Shown: positions 46,476-61,279 of the stretch, piece by piece | Position numbering within the stretch: position 1 is the first letter of the stretch | Layout of the letters: every line of letters begins with the position of its first letter | NCBI GenBank assembly: GCA_022316685.1 | Contig: JAKJHU010000005.1 | Location: 10,766,707-10,830,706, forward strand | DNA from: Progne subis subis | Taxonomy: Eukaryota > Chordata > Aves > Passeriformes > Hirundinidae | DNA length: 64,000 nucleotides | Reading direction: 5' to 3' | Notes under the pieces: model-generated | Databases searched by the model: none | What the model saw: only the letters and a program-made list of their open reading frames with translations | Told to the model about the DNA's origin: nothing | Program-made: the position numbers and the translations under genes

Positions 46476-49400
46476 CCCTTTTCTTTTTCCCAAGAACACA
46501 CAACTTAGGTTTGTTAATAAAAACTTTACTGTCAGATTTGTTGGGTAAAATACTGAAGGAAAGGATTGGTGCACCTGGAGTAGTATTTTTTTAGCACCTC
46601 AAATCATTATGAGGGAATAAGGGTGAAAAAGAAAAGCTCAGATGAAGGTGGCAAACTGGAAACCTTTAGCAGTGTATATGACAAAGCACTGCTTCATAGG
46701 TGGCTCTGTGATTGAGTCTGTTCTAATCTGTTACAAACAGGTCTCTTCAATGTGTTCCAGTTGCAGTACATCCACTCAAAAAGCAGTAAGTCAGTTAATT
46801 AGGTTCTTTGTTTTAGAAAGACAAGCCTGAGAAAGCAACAAATCAGAAAATGGTAGAGTAGTAATAAATAAAACCATTCATTTTGCAAATGAATTTTACA
46901 TTCTTCACAAAGAATGACATCCAAATTTAGGGCTCATATAGGAACCTTCCTCAATATATTTGGGATGTGTACAAAAATGTCCTTTTGGTAAGATCTTTTA
47001 ATCTAACCAGTCTGTTTCAATGCACGGAAGTCCATTTTTAAGGGAAAGCGTTGAGGTAGACAGATCATCGTTTAGCAGACATTTGGAGTTGAGCTGTCTT
47101 GCTCTGGTTCTTCTGTACGTGAGTATCATGGAAGCGTTAATTCCTGCAGTCATCTGAGGAGTCCCTCAGGTGCACTCTTTCCCTCTTGCACAGCTCTTGT
47201 TTCTACCCAGGGCATATACCCTCATTAGCTCCTCAGCAATTTTTCATTCCATCCTCCTTTCTCTGTGCAGTTTTCCTTCCTTTTAATCTCCTGCCTTGAC
47301 AATTTCACCATCTCAGCTTCTTTGCCCTTCTTTGCCCCTCTTCACCCATGATTGCTTCTTTATCACTCTTCCTACCTTTGAGCAGTCACAGATATCTTGC
47401 ATTGCCCTCTGAATGTTCCCACAGCTGAAAAGCGGGAGGTGATCTTCTGCTGGCCCTGCAGCCTTCAGCTGGGAGAAGCTACAGCTTGGAGGGCTCTCTG
47501 CTCTCCGGCATGCATAGAATAGCGGGACTGTTTTGGAGGATGGCATACCTCTTGTCTGCAGCAGTGTCCCTTTGCTTATCTTGTCTCTTTCCAACTCCTT
47601 TTCCAGCTACTGTCTTCGTAGAGTCAGGGCACTCCTTCTCCCTCTGTATCAGAAGGGGAGGGATCCTTAAGGTCTGATGTTTGCTGACTGTGGAACTATG
47701 TGAAACACAGTTCAAACAAAATCGCAGCAATGGTATGTTAGGGGCAACCTCCATGGTAGGAGGACACAGCCTTCAGCCAACTAAATCAAGTTCAGTTCCT
47801 GCTAACTCACCTGTGGCATAAATTTTGTTGAAGACAATGTCCACACTGTGTTTATGCAGATTTTTAAGCATTCATCTGTTATCTCAGTGGGAGAAATCAC
47901 CTCAGTGTAATTTCTGAATGCTTCTATCTTTTTCAAAGTCACTCCATTTGCTTTGACTTTCCAATCCTTTCTCCTCTCCAGCCCCTTGTTTACCTTGGAA
48001 GCATTGCTGTGCATTATAATGACTCCTGCTCCTAGGTCCTTCTGGTAATGGATGTTTCTGGGGTTGGATAACTGCCCCCCTGAAAAAGAGTCCTGCATGC
48101 TGATCTTAGCAGGTGGCATTGTTTGTTTGTTTAAAGAACATCTGAAGAGGAACAACTGGGATATTGCAAAACAGAGTTTAGAAGAACAGGATAGAGCAAG
48201 GAGTATTTTGCTTAGCTGTCTGCTCTGTCTGAAATAGCTGTGTGAACCCCATATCCTGGACTTTGGGGTATAGGATGGATGTCTGTCTTTATGTACTGCT
48301 GAGTGAACTTTGCAGTCTGGGGCTCTACAAAAAAGCTTTGGTGATACACTGTAGAAACAAACAAAGTAAACTTTTCTTTGTCTGATATTATGCTACTGAA
48401 ATAGCTTTTCCAGTAACTTTTTGCAGCTCTGAGATTAAATATAAGTTTATTTATGACGGCATTTCCTCAGGATTTTTGGCCACTCGCACATTGCCTCAGT
48501 GGCCACAAATTCCTCAGGAAATGTGTGTGCTAACAAGGTCATTGAAAACAGTTTGGGTTTTGCCTTTTATGACAAATTTTTGACTTCAGCCAGCAAAGAA
48601 GAAATAGGGGAAATATCTCAGCATATTTTTTTCTGCACGTGGCATTCAAAACAAGTAACTGCTGCTAATATGCAAAAACTTCTACTGTGTTTCCACATTT
48701 TCTAGTTAACATTAGAATGAATTTTATTCACAGCTGAATTTGACACAGAGCAGCATTTACAACTTCTAGGATAAAGTGCTCGAAATGTTGCTCTGAAAGT
48801 AACTGTGGGGTTTTAATGTCACCTCTGGCACTGCCAGTGAAATCGAGAGAGGAGCTTTCTATTCTAGTTGGTTGCACTTCTCCTGGCCTAGTAAAAAACT
48901 TCATGTGCATAAGACATCTGGTACTTTGCTACTGAGACAGTCCAATATAGTTTGATCTGGGTCACTGATACCAATATCAACTGCATTTCCTCAAAAATAA
49001 GTGAAGAGCGTGAGAAACATGACTGATAAATTAATATGCTTTGTTTGTTTAGGTTTTGACAAAGAACATTTGACCTTGCCGTGAGTGTAAGAGGAGTGAT
49101 GCAGGGACATTTTCTTTGCTTCAGTTAGTGGCAATATTTTCGAATTTCTACTTCTATTTGTAACCTTTCCTGACAAGTTCCCCGTATTTCTTTCCATTGG
49201 GGTCTGTGATCCTTACAACAGGAAAAATAAACTTTTAATGCTAATTAGTCTGTATCATATTACTCTTTAACCCGTTATTTGGAAGGAGGAGGGTGGGTGC
49301 ACAGGCTCACACCTGAGGTTCTGGTTCAATAGGAGCTAAACATATCCCTGACTTTAAGTATATCAGTAGCCTAAATCTCACAGCTCCTTGCTTGGGTGAA

Positions 49401-50933
49401 TAAACTTCCTTCTCAAGTGAATAAACTGTGCAGGTTTGACTGCTCAGGGTGGTTGGACTGGAAGAAAGCTAGCTTTAGGCTCAGACTGAGTCAGGGTCTA
49501 TCTGGCTGCAGGCTGTAGCTCCAGATTGGCAGAAGACTGGGCTGTGAATTCAAGCTCTGAAGGTGTACCAGAAGTGGTTGAGAGATGCTCTGGTGGAGTG
49601 CTAACAGTTTTAGAAATGCTGCTAATGAAAAACTGTGTTGCTGGGAAATCATTGGAATTTCTCACCTCCTCTTCCATCTATGCTTTAACTCTGTATGTCC
49701 TAAGTGAAAGAGGTCTCTCTAGAGAGGCAGATCGGCCGCATTCACAGGCACTAGCCTTTTCTTATTAAGAGACTATTTTCAGTAACAGCAGCTGTTTTAA
49801 AGCTTAACATTCTTCATCCCAAAACTATGTGCAGAAGAGCAGCATTAGTCAGATGGCGTTTATTTAGGCAGTAATAGTGACTAGACAATGAGATAAAATT
49901 TTTATTCTTTCTTCCAGACTGACATGCTTATGATTTGTTGTAGGTATCCCTTTCTCATGTTCAAAGGACTAGGAAGCCACAGAATTTTCCACAGCTCCTT
50001 GCCTCATTTTCTGGAACTCCTGACAGGAAAAACAAAATGCTTAATAAAATAGAAAATTCAAATTTAAAGTGGGTTGCTTAATATCTGCACAGTAAGATCT
50101 GCAGCAAGTATGTTGGCAGTTTTTCCTCAGTGAGCACATGCCTCACCATCAAAAATTGTGCACACCTCTCTTGTGCATCAACAGTGAAAGCAGATTTTAT
50201 TGATTGCCCCATATCAGGGGATATGGATTTGATGAGGCAAAAGAAACCTTCCTTTTGTCCATGAATCAGCTATGAAGAAAACTCCAGGAAGAGGCAATCC
50301 CAGATTGCCTGTTATGGCATTTCAGCAGTGTAAAGTGGCCATCATTGTCACAGACGGTGTGACACTGGACTACTAGGAGAGACTGTCCACAACAAAGTGA
50401 TTCCAAAATTCATTCTGAAATTAGAACTTAATTATTCTGTTGATGCTGAGTATCTGTAAGAAGGAAAACCAGAGTTTTCATGGTTGTTCAGAACCCCTAA
50501 GTTTCATTGTCTCTTGAGATGTTGTAACTAACCAGACAGAAACAGATGAATACAGGAGTGGACAATGCAATAACACAACAGAAAGCTGACTATGATTCAG
50601 ACAATGGACCTAAGCTAAATAGTTCAAAATAATAAGACCCACCCTTGTATTTTTAGAGTAACCAAATAATACAAAAATCAGGAAAGTCAAAGACAAAAAA
50701 CAGTTAGGCAAGTGTCAGCAGGAGTTCTTATGTTTCTGGATAATTTTGATGGTGCACTCAATTTATTGAAGAAAATGTTAACTTTTGATCCCTCTTACTA
50801 TGATTCATTTGTTAATGAACTCAATATAAAAATCTTTAGTTATTTAGTCCTATTGGGTAACACAAATATATTTGAAAAAAAAAAAAAAAGGAACACACAG
50901 GATAGATGAGACCTATAATGAGGCACTTAAAAA

Positions 50934-50956
50934 GGGGAGGGGCGGGGCGGGGTGGG
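50934..50956 (+). promoter_or_regulatory. GC-box cluster with G-quadruplex motif
   Basis: Five G runs of three to four bases separated by single bases, with two overlapping GGGGCGGGG GC boxes. It stands alone in AT-rich intergenic sequence about 6 kb upstream of the SYNJ2 promoter. No gene start was recognised beside it. Confidence 0.5.
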
Positions 50957-53900
50957 AAGAGAGGACAAAGAGAATGGCATTTCCATGTTCACTTCATAAC
51001 TAATTAATTTTAATTAATTTAAAGCTTAATGAACTCTAGTTTGCCCTCAGTGGGATGAGACATTCAAGGGAGAGTATATTTTATGTATATTATGTGTGTA
51101 AACATTAGTGGGAGTTGATTGAACATAATAGGACACGTTAACTGAGTTTATGTCCAGTACTGGTTATTTACAGTTGAAGTATGTTATAACAGGATATTAA
51201 TTAGATGAGCACATGTTCTGTGTTAACAGAAATGTATGTATAAACCCAGAGGAGGCTCATATCTTAAAGTTCTCTCACATTCCAGTTCTGGTTTTTTACT
51301 GCATATAAAACACAAAGCTAAAGTAAAACTAAGGGTTGTTTTTGGGTTTTTTTTTGTGACCAGAAGTGAATATTGGACACAAACTGTCTCAGATTTGTTC
51401 AAGTATTTGAATGGGGGGAAAAAAAAAAAGGTTAAAAATAGTTTTCTATTTGGAGAACATCTATTTAATACAATCAAATCGGCCACCTCACAACCAGTAC
51501 CACTGTCCTACAACTTCTGAGAAAAGCCTTACATCTCTGGAATGAGTAAGTTAATTTCTCCAAAATCTGAAATACAATCCAGAATCCCATCATGGGATGG
51601 TTGGTACATCAAAATTCAACTGGAATCATTTCCCAGGTTTAAGATTTGGGATTAGTTTGCTGCATCTTTCTTAAGATATAGAATTTCTAGTTCATGCCTT
51701 TGATAATGGACTACTGGTTGTATGCCAGATACTCACCCATGTAGCAAAGAGTCATTCAATCACTGTCTAAAAGGAACACAAGATGTCTTGCATGCATAGA
51801 TTCACTCTTCTCTGATCAAAAGCTCAACCTTTTTTCCATTTGAGTTTTTTCTGGTACAGCATATGTGGTGCTTTAAAAATGAAGTTAGGCTTCTTTCATT
51901 TCATTTTATCAACAGATGCTTTGTGGTATTGTGCCTCCTCATGCTTTAGAAAGCCCTGTCCATTAATTGTCAGAGATTTAGGAGGGGTTTCAGACCAAAG
52001 AGCAAGGGAAGCAAGAGGCAGTGTAATGACACATTCCTATGAAGGAAGAGAACATACTTGTTTACCTGAAGGACTGGGGGTCTGGGTTTTTTCAACTGCT
52101 TTTTGTAAAGATTATATGGCGTTGGGCAATAAATCTCAGGTGTTCCTCTGCTCCTCAGCAGATTTATGGCAAGATAACTTAGACTGAATAGTTTGAAAAG
52201 ACAGTGAATATGAACTAGTTCAAATCAGAGTAGTTAATGGAGTTCTTCAGTATAACACCAGCGCTGAACTGGAGAAGGTTAAAGAAAAACTAAAACAGTA
52301 AAATAGAGCAAACTGGCTAAGTCAAGCTATTTCACAGCCCCAGTTACGGTGAAGGCAGAGTGAATAGCATATGTTTTTCTTGCAAGGAAAGGAGGACTGT
52401 AGAACGAGGTGTTATCTCTCAGTGCTGCTGTAAAGGGGTAGCTGACAAAGCACAGTGTGTGAATGAGGGGAACAGACCAGAAAAGAGAAGAACTGAGGGA
52501 ACACCAAGGTTCAAAGTCATTAGAACAAATATTTTGGTATGTTGCATTATTCTTAATGCATCAATTAAATCCACAGACTATGTGTATGTGCAAGTAAACA
52601 TAATTAGGCTTGCTAGTCCGTGTTTGTTTTTTGACTATTTGACTTGTTTATTTAGGTGTGCCGTTCTGCTTCACTAAAACAAGACTTTTGTATTGTTTTT
52701 ACAGAAAGAATTGCCTGTACTTCTAACTCATGCCGCATTCACTATTAACATATAAATCATTATGGGAGTCTGAGGTTGACTGGAATGATACATCCTCACC
52801 CCAGGTTGCTGGTGGTTTAGATTTCACTATGTCTGTAGCTCTCATGCAATCCCTGTTAGCCTGGGGACGGGTCACGGCACTTGTAACAAAAATGATTGTT
52901 CCACATAGGTGAGTAGGCTAGGCTAGGGCTCGCTGCCCCAGCTGATTGAAAGTTGCAGGAATTACAGTTCACTCATTTGCAGGCTACGATTAATTTTTTT
53001 CTGCTCCAAATATGTGTGTGTCTGTGTATCTCAAAAGTTACCTGGGTGAAAGGGAGCTGAGAAACCATCTTTCTCTGTAGGCTGCATTCAATTGCTAGGA
53101 TATTTCCTCCCTTTCAGCCACCATTACAGGCACCCCAGGAGTACCAGTGATCCGGGAATGCTGGTGTGCGTGGGAGGGGGTGAGCACAGGGTGGGGGCAG
53201 GCCAAAATAATCTCAGCAGCTTGGCGGTGTGGAGTGGAAAGACCTTGTGTGGGTGTGGCTGGAAAAGCTCAGCAAAGTTGTGGGTTTGGGAGAAAGCCAG
53301 CTCCTGGAGTGTGAGAATTACTGGGCCACGTAAAACTGACTTTGGAGGGCAGGGAAAGGTGGAGCATGACACCAGTGCTCGTGTCATCCCTCTGAAGACA
53401 AGAGTAAGAGCCCTTCTTCTGTCAGACCCCATTCACTGTGATTCCCCTTGTGCAATGTCTGTTTGCTGCTGTTTTTACCTCTGCTTCAGTAGCTCTTCAG
53501 ATTGCCTTTCTTGCTGCCTTCCTCTTACCCTTCCTCTTTGTCCCTCTCCTTGCTTCAGTCTCTGATGCTTTTTGCCCTGTTGGTCCTCTGATGGTTAGAT
53601 TCTGTAATTAGTGACCCTGATACATAAAACTATTGCAATTAGTTCCCATGACTTTTAAAAAGGTGGGTGCTGCGACAGATTTCCTCTGCTGCTCTTACAG
53701 AGTAGCTATCTTGAGTAATGTTCCCTGCATATTTTGGTGGGAGTTCAGCAGAATTCTCTCTTTACTTATTCCAGAAATCTGAAATAGACTTTGTCCGGTC
53801 TTGGAGATTTATTGCAAACTGCATGGAAAGGCCAGAACCAGTGCAAATCCTTTCCACATGGAAACACTGATGCACAGAATTCATAGTATGCCTGAATTAA

Positions 53901-56900
53901 AAGCAGAGATGCTCTGTGAGTTTAGAAATGCCTCTGGGAAGTCAGATTAACTGTTCCCAGTTTAATTCTAGAAGGTGCTGCTCAGAATGGATGAGTCAGG
54001 ATACAACATATTGCAGAATTCTTTATGACTACTTTTAAACAACCTGTTGCTTTAAGAGGAACATTTATACATATTGGGAACAGTGATTACATTACTTTTT
54101 GTTTATCTGCACTTGAACTAGTAGCTTAATGCTGTCTATTGAGTTTAACTCAGTGGTGGCTGGAGTCCCACAGGAGAAAAATCTAAGGTATCCTGAGACA
54201 GATTTCTCAGAATGTTTCCTTACCATGCCAGAAATCAGCTACACTCACACTCATCCCCTTCTCTCTGCCCCCAGGGCCAGCAGCTGTCCAGTACAGCCTC
54301 TTTGGCAAAGCACAGGGCAGGACAACTTTGCTTTGTAAGACCTCAGCTGGCTGCAGAGGGTCAGCTGAGGTGTCATTTCATCCTGGGGCTGAGGCAGAAC
54401 CAGACAGTGACAGTGCATATCTGTCCTGTCTTCCTCCACGCTGCAGAATCGTTCACCAGACCTGTGTGCCACACACACACACCCGGACCTAGCCAGGGCT
54501 CAGCAGTGCACCTGGCTGATCCCTGTTCTCTGGCTCCACAGCAGGAAGAAACAGCCCAGAACCTGGGCGCAGCTGCAGCTGTCTGCTCGAGTTCCCTCGC
54601 AAACACAAACACCCAATACAATGTTTATTTGTGGGCTGCATTTGGGGTTTTTTCCGTGCGACAAAAAAATCCCCTTCAGAAAGGGCTGTTTTATTTTACT
54701 GTTTAAAAATGATCTAAGACTACTAATCATTTTTATTAGTTTCTAACACTAATTACAATATGAACTCCTGGCTTAGAAGGGAGCTGTGCCAGACAGCACC
54801 TACAAATAAATTTCTGAATTCCGCTCTTACTCTATGAGCAGCCCCTCAATCCCCTGTGAAACCACAGCAGTGCCTGCAAGTTGCCCTTTTCCAGTGATAA
54901 TTTTACAGCACACTTGAATAGATCCCAAATCCTGCATCCATCCCGCAGATTTATTTTGTAGTATAGCAGTCTGTGGATAGCAACCTCCTCTTACTGACTG
55001 TGAATTTGGTTTCAGTTTGGAAGACTTTCATAAACAGTTGCATTGTGGGGTTATTTATTTTTTAGGGTTTTTAGGATGTTGTTTCCGCTCTGCCAAGCAT
55101 TAAGATTGTGGTTGTAAGCAGCAGATAGACTGGCACGAATTGCTACCCTGGTAAAGTTTACCTATTGCCAAACAAATATAAACATGCTCAAAGTAGGAAA
55201 GAAGTGTTCCAGACCTACCTCCTTCCCAAAGCTTTGGGGAAGTCTTTAAGTTTGGTAGGTCCAATTTGTAACCAGGTAGAAAACTGTCACTAGTTAAACA
55301 GGGAAGACACATGAAGAGTTTTCTTACTCCTCAGTTTTCTCTGCTGGCATAACCAGTCTGGAATGGAGCAGTCCTGGTGAATGCAGTCAGATGGGAATCT
55401 TCTGGGGCAGTGTGTCAAGCTCAGTTAAATCCATCCCAGCAGCAAGCAGCCTGCTTTATACTTCGCTACTATATTGCAACAGATGCTATGTTTAAATTTT
55501 CACTTCTCTCTCCCAGCTGTTGAGTTTCCAAACAAAATCTTTACTGAGCTTAAAAATACGACTCAACTAGTTAGGAAGTAGTCAACAGTTAGAAAAATGA
55601 CCCTCACTCCTGTTTGGCCCTTACTTTGAGGCAGCTTTTCCTTTTGCAAGAGTTTAACTTGATGGATACTCCAAACTTGACAAGATTCTGTGTCTGGCTT
55701 GGAAAGAATTTGATTAAAAATAATAAAATCCAGATAGACAAACATTGGATAAACAGCATCACTCTCTCATTTTGGGCCTTGTTTCCAGCTTGTCATTGGA
55801 CACTATAGTGACATGTTTAAAAACCCCAACCGAACACAAAGTTTGGATTCTCACATAAGAATTTTAAGGGACTTTAAGAAATGTCAGTAGATATTTCAGA
55901 TTTGTAGTACAGCTGTGAATGCTGAATGTATTGTAAGGAGGTGCTATGCTTGCCAAAGCCCTCACCAGAGTCTTACACCATGGTAAGACCATACCAGCAA
56001 TGACCCACTCCTTCCCTACAGCAGATACAGGGTCTCAGAGATGCCAACAAGGTGATGTAGTGCAATGTATGTCAGGAGTGCAATAAATTTTGATGGGTCC
56101 AGAAAGGTCTTCATTAGCAGGCTATGCACAAGGATCACATGGGAGCAGGGGATACTCTTTCCCCAAAATGTGAAGCAGAAAAGTAATGAAGGGATACATT
56201 TGATATTTTCATTTAATAGGATTAAGAGATCAACTTCTATCTAGATTTACAAATATTACAAAGACTATGTGTTTGTTGAACTGTGTCTGAAAGGGCAATA
56301 TTATTTGCAAATTATTTTAACATAATTATTATTCCAAATAATCCATAGTCCTAGAAATTGCTTCTACTCCTGTACACCAAGGGCTACCCAGTACAACAGC
56401 TAGTACCTTAACAAACATAAATCTTAATGTAATTACAGATTGAATGAATGCTGACAAATATTTAGCTTTGCCATTGGCCGTACTGTTATATTTAGCATCC
56501 AGTTTCATCCACAACTGTTTTTGTTTGTTTTTTTTTTTAACAGACTGAATTTTTTCAGATATGCTGTTATAAACGGCCACAAATAAAAGGCTTGTCTTGT
56601 CTTCCAATTTATTACTGCCCTATTTTCAGTCCTCTTTATCCTCTGCTTTGGTATAAAAACAAAGAGAGCATGTTGTTTACAATCCTCATTCTACAAGCTT
56701 CAGTCTGCTGTCCCACTATTTTTGTGCCTCCTGTGGGTGACCAAATTCATTAGTCATCGAGGCACACAGGTGAGTGTGGGGGGATGTTCTGACAAGCAAG
56801 TTGACAGGGACAGGTCAATAACTAAGGTCATATAATTAAAATACAATTCAAAAGAAACCAAACCACACAGTACTGTTTCTTAAAAAGTCCCCACAATCTT

Positions 56901-59294
56901 CCTATATTGTCTGTTATTTTTAAAATCCTACTGTTTGTTATTCTTCTAAGATAACCTCTAACAAACCTCTTGGAGCTAGCAACCTAATTACATCTTTTTA
57001 GGAAAAAAAATGACATAATTTTTAGGAAAGCAGTTCATCAAATATTTGGGTTTTTTGGGAATGACATTTCACAAGACTAAAAACCAGTGAACAGTAACAA
57101 TTTTAGATTTAGATCTGCTGAGATTTAATTGCAACAGAAGGCAATGTGAATTAAAAGTGACCTTGAGTTGACAAATGTGTGCTATGACAAGTTTATTAGC
57201 AAATATATTTTAAAAATGAATAGTTGTTGGAGATGGTAGGTATAAAAGGAAGACTAAGGGTAGCAGAAGTCTGTTGTTAACAGAAAATAGTAAGTATTAC
57301 ATGCAGTCTTGCTTCAGCCCTGACAGAAAACCATGACATTAAAAAAAGTATTTTAACAGAATACAGCTACAGGTTAGAATAAGGGAAGAACAAGATTTAG
57401 TAAAAATGACAGTTGGCTTCAGATAGATAGGATCAGTTCAAAGAAGCTAATAAATCCTATGAAGCAAAGAGTTTTTAACCCTGTAGATGAGAAGAACCTA
57501 GAAGTTCAGAAAGTTCAGCAGGAAAGCAGTAAGAATACTAGCTGGAATCTAAAGGAATGCAAAAAATTTAGGATAGTTTAATAAAATCTGGCCAATCAGG
57601 AAAGATTAGAAGGCCCAAAAGATTAAAAATAAGCAAACACATTCTTTATAAGACAAAGAAATGAAGTCAGTTTAAATTCGGTATCCCAAAGATAACTGCA
57701 AAGATCTCAGAATCACAACTCATCTGCAAAGAGCCACGGGAGGAAAAAAAAAAAAAAAAAAAGGGAGAAAACAGCTAATCCAAGTTTGTGACTCAGCTGT
57801 TCTTTCAAACAGTATGGGTGTAACTGACATTGCCACGCGACAGAATGGGTGGATTGGTCACCAGCCAGTCAATATATTTCTAATTCTCTAAGGCTGTTTT
57901 TGTTAGGGATGTTTAGATAGGAAAAAAGGTTTTTTTCTGCTCAAGTGGTTACCTCAGGTATTAGCATTAATTTTATCAGAAGAGTTATAGGAAAGTATGT
58001 GAAAAAAACAACTGACCAAAGACCCCTTGCCCCTTGCCACCTAACTGGCCTCTGTCTGGTGCATAGTGGGAAGCCCTGTGAGAGGCAGAAGCAGCAGTAG
58101 CAGGACACTTGCTTAGCAAATGCTTTCCTTGCTGCTGGACCGCACATCCTGAGGCTGTGGAGACTGGCAGAGCGTCTGGTGTATGTCAAACTAAGCCACA
58201 GCACAAGAGATGTATCTCTTCCTTTGTGAGAGTTTTCTTTACAAGGCTGTTAGTCTGAATTCCTTCTAAGAGCCTGAACCAGACTAATTTTGGTAGCAGT
58301 AAAATTGATGTATTATTTAATTAGGATCAAGTGTATGTTATGGTAGTGCTTTCTCAATTATCTTGTCACAGGAAACAGGAATTGCTCAAGTGTAAAAATT
58401 TCCATACTGATGTAAAGTTACGACTTACTGAAGAACTCTCTAATTGCAGTCAACAGTACACCACCAAAACCAAACCCTACAACAAAGTCTGCTGCTGCAG
58501 TCTAATCCCATGTTGGATTAATTGCAAACAAGAAATGCAGTTTGCCTTCCTCTCTGTACGGCTACATTTTTATTTTTAAAAATGGATGCAGTTGCAGTAA
58601 CGGAATAAGCAATCAAAGTATAAAGTTAAACCGAACAGCTTGGCAGTTGATGTCTTTTAGGAAGTCACTGGGCTAATGCCAGTGTTTGGATCTCCCTGGA
58701 AGGAAAACATAAGCCAGGAAACAGTAGTAAGGCTTGAGATGATGCAGACACTAATTATTCAGCTATGACAAACAAAACACAGGAGAACACTGCTCGAGTC
58801 TTGCATTAACTTGCTATTTCTATTTTATGACTACATCTTTAGTGTGCACATTTTCTGTTGCCCCCAACTCATGCAATTAAACTATGCCACTATTCATGTC
58901 TAATTTAAAAAACAAATATCAAAGACAATCCAATTTCTATTCTGGGTCAACACCATGCTGACACAAAGCCAGGAATACACAGTAGCACTGTGCTCTACTA
59001 CTTATTTGCAGTCAGGAGGGTTCCATCAACCACGAGCTGGACTGACCTGAATAAAGAAAGCTTACAACATATGCGTAGCCTTTGCTGGTTTGCAGTCACT
59101 AGCACTATTATAGCATCCAGTTGGGATGCCTGCTTTATGGAAGACACATGGATGCTTCCTCATTCCTCAGCTGGCCCATGTGTAAGCTGGTGAAAAGCTA
59201 CAGAGAGGATTTGCCTCATACTGCATTCACCCTATTAAAAACCAACATGATGATTTCAAAGAAAAAGATAAACTAGTCTGGTAGATATACATAA

Positions 59295-60009
59295 ATATTT
59301 ATTATCAGTTTGACTTCATTTTACTAGAAATCTTTAGACAGTTTTCCTTTTTTTAAATTTTTTTGCCAAAATGTTGTATCTGACACAGTTGCTACTATCA
59401 TAGCTTCCCTGCACTGGGAATGCAGAGCTTACACTTAAGATTCCAAAACAATCTATTCAAGATAAAGAGCTTTCAACTTTAGTGCATATGGAGCTATTTA
59501 AGGATTGGTAAAAAGAACCCCCTTCCCCCTCCCAAATAAAGAGTCTGTTACAAAGAGATTACATTACCAAAAAGTGAATATACAAATGCTAAAAAAATGC
59601 TGGCTTGAAAAAGTGATTTCAGAATTTACTGTACACATTGTAACAATTTATTATATAAGCTGCTTCTACATGCAAGCAGATCTTACATTTGGTGTAAAAC
59701 ATTTATACACATTCTTTACAATTTGTACATATTTAAACGGCTGTATCAAACAACACTGCACTATGGAATTTTGGAAGCAAACAACTAAAATTGGGAGGAG
59801 AAAAAGACAAGGTTTATAAAAGGTGAACAAAACTCATGACACTGAGAAGCATCTAGACTCAGGCTTAGTCTTGTTTGGTTTGGTTCGAGGTTATTCAGGC
59901 AGACCCAGATTTTCCTTCTAGCACAGAAAAGTAACACTAATGCAAAACAGAGTAAGGCAACTACTGAACCAGCAGACTATACCCGTCACTTAGAATGGCT
60001 TATTGGTAA

Positions 60010-60041
<32 letters not shown>

Positions 60042-61279
60042 AAAATATTTACTTTCTAGGCACATTTTAGCAAAAACTGCATTTTGGCTTTCCTGCTTGC
60101 CTATGGCAAGAAATGAATTACTGTACTTGGTGCCCATTGTGAACACAGTTGGTGGTGGCTTTTTTGGTTTGATTCTGTGAAAAGCCAAGGCCTTAAATGG
60201 TATTTCAGTAGTATGGAAGAGGATACTTAGTCACTTGATAAAAGATGATGATCAAAGAACAGAGTTTGTGCGATAACTAATGATGTTATTCAGTACTTTT
60301 GTCACCTTTGAGTTTGCATCGAAGGCAACAAGAAGTTAACCTGAACCAATAGCATACCATACTACTAAACAAAGACCTGAGCTTAGTTGGAATTTGGGAA
60401 CGTCTACTGGTTGGGGTTAGATGTGGCAGTGTCCCCTCTGCTGAAACACTACAAACTGTCAGAGGGGAAGCTGGCCCTGTACAGCACTGAGAAACACCAG
60501 TGCCTCATGGCATAACATTGGGGGTGTCAAAGTGCTGGTATGGAAAACTGTTTTTCACACTTTCCTGAATGGCTCGTTGCTTGTTTGTACTTTGTCTTCT
60601 TACACAGTGCATAGTGAAAAAGTGAGCCTGACATAAGCTCTGAGGTGGTGTGCCACAAGAACAAGATGTAGTTAGAAGGAAAAAGAAGAGAGGGGAGAAC
60701 GATTTATATTTACCAGAAGTCATACTGGGAGCAGGATGCCATGGCTGCATATGGGAAGCAAAACTTAAGAACAAAGAGTTCATTCAGGAGATTATCACAA
60801 ACATGTGCCAGAGACATACATGAATGTAATTCCTCCTGGTTACTGAATTGCTAGAGAGCTCAACTGAATATAATGAGTATTAGCTCATTTTCTTGTCTGC
60901 TTTCCCACTTCAAAAAAAGAGCTACAAATGTGTCACTCTGGTGTTGATCCAGAGTTTTTGGAAGATAAACAAGTCTTCGTGAAATCCATGGCAACATACC
61001 AGTTTGATAATTTAGATCCCTATTACTCACAGCATTACCTAGCTGTTTTTATTTAAATAATGATACAAATGGGAGAGCTTTCAAGACAGGAGAGCCTTAT
61101 TGTATGATTTAGGCTGATAAAGTAAAATTTTAAATAATACTTTTGTAAAACTGATTCTCGTTGGTTTGGGGTTTTTTTGGGATTTCTTTTTGCAAAGGAT
61201 AACAAATTTTTATTAGCATTGCCCCCACATCAGAAAAGCACTTTGGAGTTGTTCTTTATTGTTGAATACTCCTTCTTCT
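59295..61279 (-). other. SNX9: Probable SNX9 3' UTR
   Basis: Sequence immediately downstream of the SNX9 stop on the minus strand. Several AATAAA signals read on the minus strand (TTTATT on plus) occur: very close to the stop at about 61207, near 59644, and near 59297. A UTR of about 2 kb ending near 59297 would fit the size known for mammalian SNX9, but the true end cannot be fixed without transcripts. A T27 run (A27 on the minus strand) lies at 60010-60036. Confidence 0.4.

Larger units (their letters stand above)
45451..59294. other. Intergenic region between SNX9 and SYNJ2
   Basis: About 14 kb with no protein-coding gene recognised. It holds the T49 run, the G-quadruplex cluster at 50.9 kb, an A19 run near 57744-57762, and a TATAAAA (about 56652) followed about 110 bases later by a CACAG/GTGAGTG donor-like site on plus that could mark a non-coding transcript or an LTR remnant. 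Confidence 0.6.
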
